Shown one piece after another: positions 9,291 through 18,330 of a stretch of 64,000 nt of DNA. The stretch's first letter is position 1. Every line of letters starts with the position of its first letter. Origin of the DNA: CAVQFB01 sp963711675 (GTDB lineage Bacteria; Acidobacteriota; Terriglobia; Terriglobales; Acidobacteriaceae); contig CAVQFB010000010.1 in assembly GCA_963711675.1 (NCBI GenBank), positions 167,310 through 231,309 of the forward strand, given 5' to 3'. The notes beneath the pieces are model-generated. The model was not told where the DNA came from. It did not search any database and saw nothing but the letters and a program-made list of their open reading frames with translations. The translations under genes and the position numbers were made by a program.

Positions 9291-9668
9291 ATGAACGGGA
9301 ATCGAGATTGTCCGCTAAAAACGAAGCGCCTCGTGGTCGGGCAAATTACGATCTGTCGAGGCTGCTGTTGCGGCAATGTCGAGCGCGACTTGCCCGAGGT
9401 TCCAGTCGAATGGCTGAAAAGTGAATGGCGGAAACGGGGATTGTTGAAGCGAGTTCAATTGACCATCAGTGGTTGCGTTGGGCCGTGCGATGTACCGAAC
9501 GTGGTCGTGATTACAAGCCCATCGGGCACGGAGTGGCTGGGGAATATCGTTAAGTTCGACCAATACCGAAGCCTGCTTGAATGGGCCGTCCGGTGTCGGG
9601 ATGCGGGCGAGATGCTGGCGCTGCCGCGCGAATTCCATGAATGCAGGATTAGCCCGTTTCGCCTGTAG
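9291..9668 (+). CDS. thioredoxin-like [2Fe-2S] ferredoxin-type protein
   Basis: 125 residues with a cysteine pattern typical of thioredoxin-fold [2Fe-2S] proteins: ITICRGCCCGN (Cys22, Cys25-27) and, 35 residues later, ISGCVGPCDVPN (Cys62, Cys66). It resembles the small ferredoxin-like proteins found with cobalt/cobalamin genes. AAGG sits just upstream of the ATG. It is the last gene of the metal-response transcription unit, so it may bind metal directly or supply electrons. The substrate is unknown. No cobalamin biosynthesis gene is in the window. Confidence 0.75.
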   Translation: MNGNRDCPLKTKRLVVGQITICRGCCCGNVERDLPEVPVEWLKSEWRKRGLLKRVQLTISGCVGPCDVPNVVVITSPSGTEWLGNIVKFDQYRSLLEWAVRCRDAGEMLALPREFHECRISPFRL

Positions 9669-10124
9669 AGTCATCGAGAGTCCGTCGGAAAGCCGTCACT
9701 CCGGATAGCTTGGCAATCCTTGCCTGGTGGCCCAGGTTCGCGTCCGTTCTTTGGACGCTAACCTGGGTTTCGATGCCGCTACCTTCGTGAGGCCCCGGAC
9801 AATCTGCGCAATCCGATCCGCTGCGGTATCGAGCGCGAAATAACCGGCGTCGAGAACGTCAACTCGAGCGGTGTGACTCCGCTCACAGACTCCTGGCCGC
9901 GCGCTCCCGGACAATAAGCTTTGGCTGTGCGCGCCGGGCTCGTGTGCCAAGGCTCACATCTGCAACCCACCTCGCGCCTTTGGTATGCCAACAAGTTTAT
10001 TGTTTTCAAGATTTTGCCCCTAAGTCTTTTGAAACCAAAGATTTTGGCACCATTTGCGCGCTAAATCTTTGATTCCAAAAGACCGAGGGGGAGGGGGGGA
10101 TACCCTCCACAAAGGAACGCACCC
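9669..10124. other. intergenic stretch with a long imperfect inverted repeat, no gene
   Basis: About 456 bases without a supported gene. Reading frames on the minus strand have no family resemblance. The only distinct structure is the inverted repeat at 10024-10083, followed by a G-rich run (10086-10099) and the ribosome-binding site of the next gene. Confidence 0.5.
10024..10083. repeat. imperfect inverted repeat, 21-nt arms
   Basis: Arms 10024-10044 and 10063-10083 pair over 19 of 21 positions around an 18-base loop. Both mismatches would be G-U pairs in RNA read from the minus strand, but A-C mismatches on the plus strand. It ends 41 bases before a plus-strand start codon. It could be a leader hairpin, a terminator for minus-strand transcription, or a small mobile-repeat relic. 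Confidence 0.7.
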
Positions 10125-11321
10125 GTGAAACTTCTCGTCATCGGTTCTGGAATGATGGGCTCGGCCGCTGCTTTCGACATGGCACGGCAATCCCAGGTTG
10201 TCTCCGTCACGCTCGCCGACACCGACCTCAAGCGCGCCAAAGAAGTCGCCGCCCGCGTCAACAAAATTACCGACGACCACAAAGTGCGCGCCGTCCCGCT
10301 CGACGCCAGCAACGAAAAAGCCGCGGCGAAAATCATGCACGGCCATGACGCCGCTCTTTCCGCTGTTCCTTACTTCCTGAATCTAGGTCTCGCTAAGGCC
10401 GCGATCGAGGCTCGTTGCCACTTTGCCGACCTCGGCGGCAACAACACCGTCGTCCGCCAGGAACTTGCTCTCTCCGCCAAAGCCGAGAAGCGCGACGTCG
10501 CCATCGCCCCCGACTGCGGCCTCTCTCCCGGAATGGCCTCCATCCTGGGCGGCGAACTGGTGAACCGCCTCGGCGGTCGCGCCGACGCCCTCAGGCTCTA
10601 CGTAGGCGGCCTGCCCGAAAAGCCGGTGCCTCCCTTCCACTACCAGTTGGTTTTCTCCGTGGAAGGACTGATCAACGAGTATGTTGAGCCCGCGCGCATT
10701 CTCCGCAAGGGCAAGCTGATCACGATCGAGCCGCTAACAGAACCTGAAGAATTCCACATGAACGGCTTTTCGCCGCTCGTGGCCTTCCACACGTCTGGTG
10801 GCACGTCCACGCTTCCGGAGACCTTTGAAGGAAAAGTGGGGGAGTGCTTTGAAAAAACCCTGCGCTATCCCGGCCACTTCGATCTGCTTTGCGAACTGAA
10901 GGCTCTCGGCCTGTTTTCCAGCGAGAAAATGAAAATCGGCAAGGCGGAGATCTCGCCCCGTTCCGTGATGTCGAAGATCTTCGAGGGCAAGTTTGCCAGC
11001 AAAGGCCCCGACGTTTGCATCATGCGGCTCGAAGCCCACGAATCCGTTCGCTCCCCGGGCGTGCGCGGCCTCCTTGGTGGCCGCTTAAAAGGCCGCATCG
11101 CCTCCTTCACCCTGGTGGATCATTACGATCCCAAGACCGACATGAGCGCCATGATGCGCACCACCGCCTTCCCGGCGTCGATCGTCGTTCAGATGTTGGC
11201 TTCGGGTGCGATTTCGATTTCAAAACGCGGTGGCGTGCTCCAGGAGCGCGATGTACCCGCCGATCTGTTCCTCGAGGAAATGTCCAAGCGCGGCATCCAC
11301 ATTCAGTACAGCCTCGAATAA
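10125..11321 (+). CDS. saccharopine dehydrogenase-like oxidoreductase
   Basis: NAD(P)-dependent enzyme of the saccharopine dehydrogenase family (lysine metabolism or related amino-acid dehydrogenation). The Rossmann start MKLLVIGSGMMGSAAAFDM gives the GxGxxG nucleotide-binding loop. Further on are the family segments GNNTVVRQELALSAKAEKR and IAPDCGLSPGMASILGGEL, and then a C-terminal catalytic domain. Start is GTG 10125 with AAAGGA nine bases before it. 398 residues is normal for the bacterial stand-alone form. No other lysine gene is nearby, so the exact substrate is open. Confidence 0.88.
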   Translation: MKLLVIGSGMMGSAAAFDMARQSQVVSVTLADTDLKRAKEVAARVNKITDDHKVRAVPLDASNEKAAAKIMHGHDAALSAVPYFLNLGLAKAAIEARCHFADLGGNNTVVRQELALSAKAEKRDVAIAPDCGLSPGMASILGGELVNRLGGRADALRLYVGGLPEKPVPPFHYQLVFSVEGLINEYVEPARILRKGKLITIEPLTEPEEFHMNGFSPLVAFHTSGGTSTLPETFEGKVGECFEKTLRYPGHFDLLCELKALGLFSSEKMKIGKAEISPRSVMSKIFEGKFASKGPDVCIMRLEAHESVRSPGVRGLLGGRLKGRIASFTLVDHYDPKTDMSAMMRTTAFPASIVVQMLASGAISISKRGGVLQERDVPADLFLEEMSKRGIHIQYSLE

Positions 11322-11488
11322 GGACGCAGCGATTTTTGATCAAGTTTCCGACTTTGAACTGAGTAGTGGGCAACCGCAAGGGAATCGAAGATCGGGTAGT
11401 GGGTTTGACCTGCCCCCCGAAAAGTAGTCCAGCGGAAATGTGACTTCTCCATTTACGATGACCCGCTCAGGGCCAAAGAGGAGGAGTC

Positions 11489-11755
11489 GTGCGCAAGAGT
11501 CGGTTTAACGAAGAACAGATCATCGCCATCCTGAAGGAGGCGGAGGCGGGGATAACCCCCGACGAGCTGTGCCGGCGCCACGGGATCACCCGCGGGAGCC
11601 TGTACCGCTGGAAGGCGAAGTACGGCGGGATGGAAGTGAGCGAGGCGCGGCGACTGCGGCAGCTGGAGGAGGAAAACCGGCAGCTGAAGCACGTCGTGGC
11701 CGAGCTGCTGCTGGACAAACGAGCGTTGCAGGCGGTAGTCACAAAAAAGTGGTAG
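11489..11755 (+). CDS. IS3-family transposase OrfA
   Basis: 88 residues: an N-terminal helix-turn-helix (RFNEEQIIAILKEAEAG, then DELCRRHGITRGSLYRWK), which binds the IS ends, and a leucine-zipper-like coiled coil (RLRQLEEENRQLKHVVAELL) for dimerisation. GTG start with a GAGGAGG ribosome-binding site. The frame ends just after an A6G slippery run, so part of the translation should shift -1 to give the OrfAB transposase. Confidence 0.93.
   Translation: MRKSRFNEEQIIAILKEAEAGITPDELCRRHGITRGSLYRWKAKYGGMEVSEARRLRQLEEENRQLKHVVAELLLDKRALQAVVTKKW
11743..11749 (+). promoter_or_regulatory. -1 frameshift slippery site A-AAA-AAG
   Basis: In the OrfA frame the run reads A AAA AAG, the canonical -1 slippery heptamer. 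Shifting back one base enters the OrfB frame (V-V-G-P-Q). OrfA terminates two codons later, as expected. Confidence 0.88.
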
Positions 11756-11763
11756 GCCCGCAG

Positions 11764-12699
11764 ATGCAGAGGCAGGCAGTGGAAGTGATGCGCTCGGAGG
11801 GAACCGTCTCGGAGCGACGCGCCTGCGGGCTGATCCCAATGCATCGGGCGACCTGCCGGTATCGGCGGCGCAGGGTCGAAGAGCCGCGTTTGCGGGAGCG
11901 GCTGCGCGAGCTGGCTGCGACCCGGCGACGGTTCGGCTATCGGCGGCTCAAGATCCTGCTGCGACGCGAGGGCTTCACGGTGAACCATAAACGGGTGTAC
12001 CGACTGTACGTGGAAGAGAAGCTGGGACTGCGGCGGAAGCGAGGACGGCGGAGGATGCCGACGGCCGCCGCACGCGTGCCCCTGAAACTACCGGTGCGCC
12101 CCGACGAGGTCTGGACCATGGACTTCACGCAGGATGCGTTCGCCAGTGGGCGCAAGTTCCGAACTCTGAACCTGATGGACGGCTTCACGCGCTACGCGCC
12201 ACGCATCGAGGTGGACACCTCGTTGCCGGGTCAGCGCGTGGTGCGGGTGCTGGAAGAACTGAAGCGAAGGGGCCGCAAGCCGGAGGCGATCGTGATCGAC
12301 AATGGGAGCGAGTTTACCAGTCAGGTGGTAGATCAATGGGCGTACGAGAACCAAGTGCAGCTGCACTTCATCACGCCCGGACGGCCCATGGAGAACGGCT
12401 TCATCGAGAGCTTCAACGGCAAGTTCCGCGACGAGTGTCTAAACGAGAACTGGTTCCTCGATCTGGCCGACGCGCGGGAGAAGATCGAGACCTGGCGGTG
12501 CGACTACAACCAAGTGCGGCCGCACTCGGCGCTCGGCTATCTCACGCCCGCGGAGTTTGCGCAGAGGAGCGCGGCTTCGTCCGGCTGCGCTCCCATGGCT
12601 CCGCCGTTCGAAGCCGCGCCGTCAGGTGGAGAGAGGGTAGTTACAGGTGTAGCGTTGGAGAACCAGAAACCGGAGAAAGTCTCACTATCCCTGGACTAA
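11764..12699 (+). CDS. IS3-family transposase OrfB (DDE integrase core)
   Basis: Retroviral-integrase-type catalytic domain (rve). The DDE residues are visible in WTMDFTQDAF, IVIDNGSEFTS and GFIESFNGKFRDECLNE, with the usual spacing. The HTH_21-like region RRFGYRRLKILLRREG lies upstream. I give the first in-phase ATG (11764), but the functional enzyme is probably the OrfAB fusion made by the -1 shift, so the reading continues from OrfA without a stop. The frame appears intact and the element could be active. It ends 17 bases before the right inverted repeat. Confidence 0.93.
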   Translation: MQRQAVEVMRSEGTVSERRACGLIPMHRATCRYRRRRVEEPRLRERLRELAATRRRFGYRRLKILLRREGFTVNHKRVYRLYVEEKLGLRRKRGRRRMPTAAARVPLKLPVRPDEVWTMDFTQDAFASGRKFRTLNLMDGFTRYAPRIEVDTSLPGQRVVRVLEELKRRGRKPEAIVIDNGSEFTSQVVDQWAYENQVQLHFITPGRPMENGFIESFNGKFRDECLNENWFLDLADAREKIETWRCDYNQVRPHSALGYLTPAEFAQRSAASSGCAPMAPPFEAAPSGGERVVTGVALENQKPEKVSLSLD

Positions 12700-12889
12700 A
12701 GATGGGGGGCAGGTCAGGATGTTTCGAATTTCTTAGGTTCATTTGACCCAGCGTGGCTTATCACAATTTTTGTCGAGTGCATCAAACGCTCAGGGTAACT
12801 CCCGCGATGGAAGCCGGACTCACAGATCACGTTTGGGGTTTGGAAGAATTGGTGGGATTATTGGAACAGAAGGCGCAGAGAGCGGCAGC

Positions 12890-13108
12890 ATGATCTCGCA
12901 AGCACGATTGTTCGCTTTGGCGGTCGCGTGGGTGGGAGGATGGGGGTTCCTATTCTTGACCAACCCTCAACTGATTTGTCGATTGGGTAGAGTTAGGAAC
13001 GTGACATCTAAGCGGCTAAGAACAATCAAGATCATTGGTGCTGTCGAACTGGCAATCGTTTTCGCAAGTTGCGTTTTGACGGCTGTGTTCGGATTATCTT
13101 CGCACTAA
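12890..13108 (+). CDS. 72-residue two-TM membrane protein, unknown
   Basis: Begins MISQARLFALAVAWVGGW, with one hydrophobic helix (LFALAVAWVGGWGFLFL), a basic loop (RLGRVRNVTSKRLRTIK) and a second helix (AVELAIVFASCVLTAVFG). The basic loop predicts both ends outside. Upstream codons in the same frame look non-coding, so I start at ATG 12890; the ribosome-binding site is weak. It lies just right of the insertion sequence. I do not recognise a family. Confidence 0.5.
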   Translation: MISQARLFALAVAWVGGWGFLFLTNPQLICRLGRVRNVTSKRLRTIKIIGAVELAIVFASCVLTAVFGLSSH

Positions 13109-13224
13109 AAATTCAAAACAGCCCACTACCGAAGATCGGCACTCATCGATCACTAATTCCCGCCTGCCTTCCCTTTCCCATCCTCGCGTCCATGCTGTAA
13201 TCTGTTCGTCTCTCGGAGGACGCC

Positions 13225-13650
13225 TTGCGCATTCTCGACCGCATGCAGCCACTCGCTCTTCTGGTGCTTCGCCTCGTGCTCGGCATCATCATGGTCGCTC
13301 ATGGCTATTCCAAAGTCTTCGGAGGACTTCACAAGCATGTGGAATTAGTGAGCAGTTTGGGCTTGCCCGGTTGGCTCGCCTATCTCTCGGCCGCTGCCGA
13401 GTTTCTTGGCGGGATCGCAATCATCCTCGGCTTCTTTACCAGCTGCGCCGCGCTGGCGATCCTCATCGACATTTCCGTGGCGATCTGGAAAGTGCACTTC
13501 AGGAATGGCCTGCACGGTCCGGGCGGTTACGAGTTCCCGCTCGCGATTGCGGCGATTGCCTTCGCCCTGATCTTCTTCGCTGCCGGGCCGATCTCGATCG
13601 ACCACATCCTCCGTGGCGGAGGCAGTGGGAGCAAGACGAAGAAGGCGTAA
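13225..13650 (+). CDS. DoxX family membrane protein
   Basis: Four-helix membrane protein of the DoxX family, about 140 residues. Typical features: LRLVLGIIMVAHGYSKVFGG near the N-terminus, LPGWLAYLSAAAEFLGGIA in the middle, and a C-terminal pair of hydrophobic helices around IAAIAFALIFFAAGP. A GGAGGA site four bases upstream supports the TTG start at 13225; ATG 13243 is possible. DoxX proteins are linked to redox or thiosulfate metabolism, but the role here is unknown. Confidence 0.88.
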   Translation: MRILDRMQPLALLVLRLVLGIIMVAHGYSKVFGGLHKHVELVSSLGLPGWLAYLSAAAEFLGGIAIILGFFTSCAALAILIDISVAIWKVHFRNGLHGPGGYEFPLAIAAIAFALIFFAAGPISIDHILRGGGSGSKTKKA

Positions 13651-13763
13651 GTCCCCAGTCGACTCACCTGGTATCCTTGTAAATCATCCCATTTGAATCA
13701 TTTAGACGCATAGGTCTCGGCTAGGCGTGTCCACGCACTTTCGAGTTGGTCCGTAATACGAAT

Positions 13764-13782
13764 GTATAGACAAAGTATATAC
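13764..13782. promoter_or_regulatory. palindrome upstream of mazEF, possible autoregulatory operator
   Basis: GTATA, nine bases, then TATAC; the right half (GTATATAC) is itself a perfect palindrome. It is 34 bases upstream of the antitoxin start. MazE-type antitoxins usually bind such AT-rich palindromes to repress their own operon. Confidence 0.45.
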
Positions 13783-13815
13783 ACGCGATTAGCATTGAGT
13801 CTGGGGGAGACACAA

Positions 13816-14064
13816 ATGGCAGCCAAGGCACAGATGGTGAGATGGGGAAATAGCCTCGCGGTTCGCATTCCCAAGAGTTTGGCCGAGGAAGCGAAGTTAA
13901 AGGAAGGGGACACCCTGACTTTGGAGGTAGAGACTCAGGGAATAGTTTCACTGAAGGCAGTGAATCGGCCAAAAAGCCTGGCCGACCTGGTTGCCCAGAT
14001 TACTCCACAAAATCTCCACCAAGAGGAGAACTGGGGCGAACGGGCTGGAGCTGAGAAGTGGTAA
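13816..14064 (+). CDS. mazE: MazE-family antitoxin (AbrB-like)
   Basis: 82 residues. The N-terminal swapped-hairpin AbrB/MazE fold is evident in MVRWGNSLAVRIPKSLAEEA and EGDTLTLEVE. The C-terminal tail (QEENWGERAGAEKW) is acidic and disordered, as expected for the part that wraps and neutralises the toxin. Starts at the ATG opening MAAKAQMVRWGNS. The toxin gene overlaps its last seven bases, the classic translational coupling of a type II toxin-antitoxin pair. Confidence 0.92.
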   Translation: MAAKAQMVRWGNSLAVRIPKSLAEEAKLKEGDTLTLEVETQGIVSLKAVNRPKSLADLVAQITPQNLHQEENWGERAGAEKW

Positions 14065-14387
14065 AGGATTGGGTACCGGGGGCGGGCGACGTCATTTGGG
14101 TGGACTTGAACCCGACAGTCGGTCACGAACAGTCGGGTAAGCGCCCTGCTCTGGTCCTGTCGCCTTCCTCTTACAACGCTAAGACGAGCCTGCTTCTCGC
14201 ATGCGCCATGACGACCCAGGTTAAAGGTTATCCGTTTGAGGTTCGGATGCCCGACGGAGGGGTTGTACTTGCAGATCAAGTGAAGTGTTTGGATTGGCGC
14301 TTCCGCAATGCTCGGCCCAAAGATGTGGCGCCACCTGAAGTGCTGCAACGCGTCAAAGTTCTTCTCGGTACCCTTTTACAGATCTGA
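14058..14387 (+). CDS. mazF: MazF/ChpB-family endoribonuclease toxin
   Basis: 109 residues, usual MazF length. Family landmarks are present: GDVIWVDLNPTVGHEQSGKRPALVLSP at the N-terminus, with the RPALVLS strand, then LLACAMTTQVKGYPFEV and LADQVKCLDWRFR, and a final helix. The His-Glu-Gln-x-Gly and Arg-Pro residues correspond to the RNA-binding and cleavage region. It should cleave mRNA at short sequence motifs when not bound by MazE. It starts at GTG inside the antitoxin gene. Confidence 0.94.
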   Translation: MVKDWVPGAGDVIWVDLNPTVGHEQSGKRPALVLSPSSYNAKTSLLLACAMTTQVKGYPFEVRMPDGGVVLADQVKCLDWRFRNARPKDVAPPEVLQRVKVLLGTLLQI

Positions 14388-14404
14388 TTAGCCGCTCCCG
14401 CGCC

Positions 14405-16627
<2,223 letters not shown>

Positions 16628-16769
16628 CCTTCCCCATCCTGTAGCAGGAATGCCTGTCGCATTGTAAACGGTTCCAGCCGGTTACGAATATACTGGATTC
16701 GAGGTAAGGAAAAATCGAAAGTGTGCCCCGGGGGACACTCCCGACGGCCACCCTGCTGACCCCGAATTC

Positions 16770-17459
16770 ATGGTTAAGTTCAACCGGCAGTTCGAACCCC
16801 GCAAGATCCAGCTTCTCATCTTCGACCTCGACGGCACACTGATCGACTCCCGCCTGGACCTGGTTCACTCCGTCAATGCCATGCTGCGGAATTTCGGCCG
16901 CCCTGAGCTGGCGGATGACGTTATCGCGACATACGTCGGCGATGGCGCCCCCATGCTCGTACGCCGCGCGCTTGGCGATCCCGAAGACGAGGCTCTGCTC
17001 GCGGACGGGTTGGAATACTTCCTTTCCTATTACCGCGAACACAAACTGGATTTCACCCACGTCTACGACGGCGTAAAAGAGATGCTCACCGCCATCCAGA
17101 ACTCGAATCACGGCCCCCGCCGCAGGATGGCTGTGCTTTCCAATAAGCCGGTGAATCCCTCGCGCGCGATTGTCGAGGCCCTTGGCCTGAAACCATTCTT
17201 CGCATCGGTCTACGGAGGCAACAGTTTCACGACCAAGAAGCCCGATCCTCTTGGAGCCGAGACCATCCTTAAAGAACTCGCAGGAACTCCGGAAGAGAGT
17301 TTGATCGTCGGTGATTCCGCGAACGACGTCCTTACCGGTCGCAACGCCGGGTTGTGGACTTGCGGCGTCACCTACGGGTTTGCGCCGCAGACCCTCGACG
17401 ACGCTCCGCCGGATGTGCTCGTGGATTCACCTCAAGACCTCAAGTCGTTGTTCTCGTAG
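16770..17459 (+). CDS. HAD hydrolase, phosphoglycolate phosphatase-like
   Basis: 229 residues with all HAD motifs: LIFDLDGTLIDSRLD (motif I, nucleophile Asp), LSNKP (motif II), TTKKPDP (motif III Lys) and IVGDSANDVLTGRNAG (motif IV). A helical cap with VGDGAPMLVRRALG follows motif I, as in Gph phosphatases that remove 2-phosphoglycolate made during DNA repair or oxygenation. It is divergent from the E1 gene. No strong ribosome-binding site is visible. The substrate is inferred from similarity only. Confidence 0.9.
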   Translation: MVKFNRQFEPRKIQLLIFDLDGTLIDSRLDLVHSVNAMLRNFGRPELADDVIATYVGDGAPMLVRRALGDPEDEALLADGLEYFLSYYREHKLDFTHVYDGVKEMLTAIQNSNHGPRRRMAVLSNKPVNPSRAIVEALGLKPFFASVYGGNSFTTKKPDPLGAETILKELAGTPEESLIVGDSANDVLTGRNAGLWTCGVTYGFAPQTLDDAPPDVLVDSPQDLKSLFS

Positions 17460-17581
17460 CGAATAGATAGGTGTCAGCGATTCTGCAGTTGAAGGTACCG
17501 ATGTTTGCACAATGACTTCGGCAATCTGAAATCTGACCGCTGAATTCGAGTCCCTGCGTTAAACTGCCCATTCACGCGATC

Positions 17582-18199
17582 ATGGACAATCACCTCGGCC
17601 TCACTGCCGCCGAACTTCGCCAGCTTCGCCGTCTGAAAGATCCCCACGGCATCCAACGCTGCCTGGATGACATGCCCTATCATTTGGCCGACACCGCCTG
17701 GTCGCCGCGCCGCGTGTTGCACGAGAACACTTCGCACTGTCTCGAAGGAGCCATGTTCGCCGCCGCTGCCTTACGAGCGAATGGCTACCCGCCTTTGATT
17801 TTTGACCTCGAAGCTGAGCGTGACACCGACCACGTAGTGGCGATCTACAAAGTGGATGGGCATTGGGGGTCGATCGCTAAGTCCAACTACACCGGCTGCC
17901 GCTATCGCGAGCCCGTCTATCGCTCCCTGCGTGAGCTTGCCCTCAGTTATTTCGATACCTACTTCAACCTCAACCGGGAGCGCTCCCTGCGCCGCTACTC
18001 GCTGCCGGTCAACCTCAAGCGCTTCGACCCCCTCAACTGGATGACGACGGACAAGCCAATCTGGTTCATCGCCGAGTACCTGTTCGATATTCGCCATTAT
18101 CCGCTGATCGGCCGCGCCCAGGCACGGCGACTCCATCGAATGGACGACCGCTCATTCCGGGCTGGATGCCTGGGAAGGGCGGAAAAGAACAGTACCTAG
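17582..18199 (+). CDS. transglutaminase-like fold protein, unknown
   Basis: 205 residues, soluble, no signal peptide. The segment ENTSHCLEGAMFAAAALRANG puts a cysteine (Cys53) at the start of a helix, and RDTDHVVAIYK gives a following histidine (His84), then HWGSIAKSNYTGCRYRE. This order and spacing is that of the Cys-His-(Asp/Asn) triad in transglutaminase-like and papain-like proteins, so peptidase or acyltransferase activity is plausible. The C-terminal part (TDKPIWFIAEYLFDIRHYPL) is not recognised. Its TAG stop lies inside a heptamer tandem repeat. Confidence 0.65.
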   Translation: MDNHLGLTAAELRQLRRLKDPHGIQRCLDDMPYHLADTAWSPRRVLHENTSHCLEGAMFAAAALRANGYPPLIFDLEAERDTDHVVAIYKVDGHWGSIAKSNYTGCRYREPVYRSLRELALSYFDTYFNLNRERSLRRYSLPVNLKRFDPLNWMTTDKPIWFIAEYLFDIRHYPLIGRAQARRLHRMDDRSFRAGCLGRAEKNST

Positions 18200-18226
18200 T
18201 ACCAAGTACCTGGTAGCGAGTAAGTA
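18192..18226. repeat. heptamer tandem repeat, GTACCNN type
   Basis: Five consecutive units of seven bases: GTACCTA, GTACCAA, GTACCTG, GTAGCGA, GTAAGTA. The stop codon of the preceding gene is made of bases from the first and second units. Confidence 0.75.
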
Positions 18227-18330
18227 CGGTAGTTTGAACTTCGTGCCGGTACAGCCGTCGATCGTCGTAGAGAGTTAATTCTCATGCATCCTTCGGGAAC
18301 TTTGCAGGTTCTAACCACGTAAATTGAACT

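Larger units (their letters stand above)
11406..12716 (+). mobile_element. IS3-family insertion sequence (IS407-like), complete
   Basis: Both ends carry the inverted repeat TGACCTGCCCCCC (left 11406-11418, right end 12716), followed inward by a shared AGTCCAG block. Two overlapping transposase frames lie between them, in the typical 1.3-kb IS3 layout. The 4-bp flanks GGTT and GGAT differ by one base, so a target duplication is possible but imperfect. Confidence 0.93.

Noticed and set aside
9696..10009. two minus-strand frames in the gap before the saccharopine dehydrogenase-like gene
   Set aside because: Different frames over the same DNA, Arg/Thr-rich, no recognisable motif, no ribosome-binding site.
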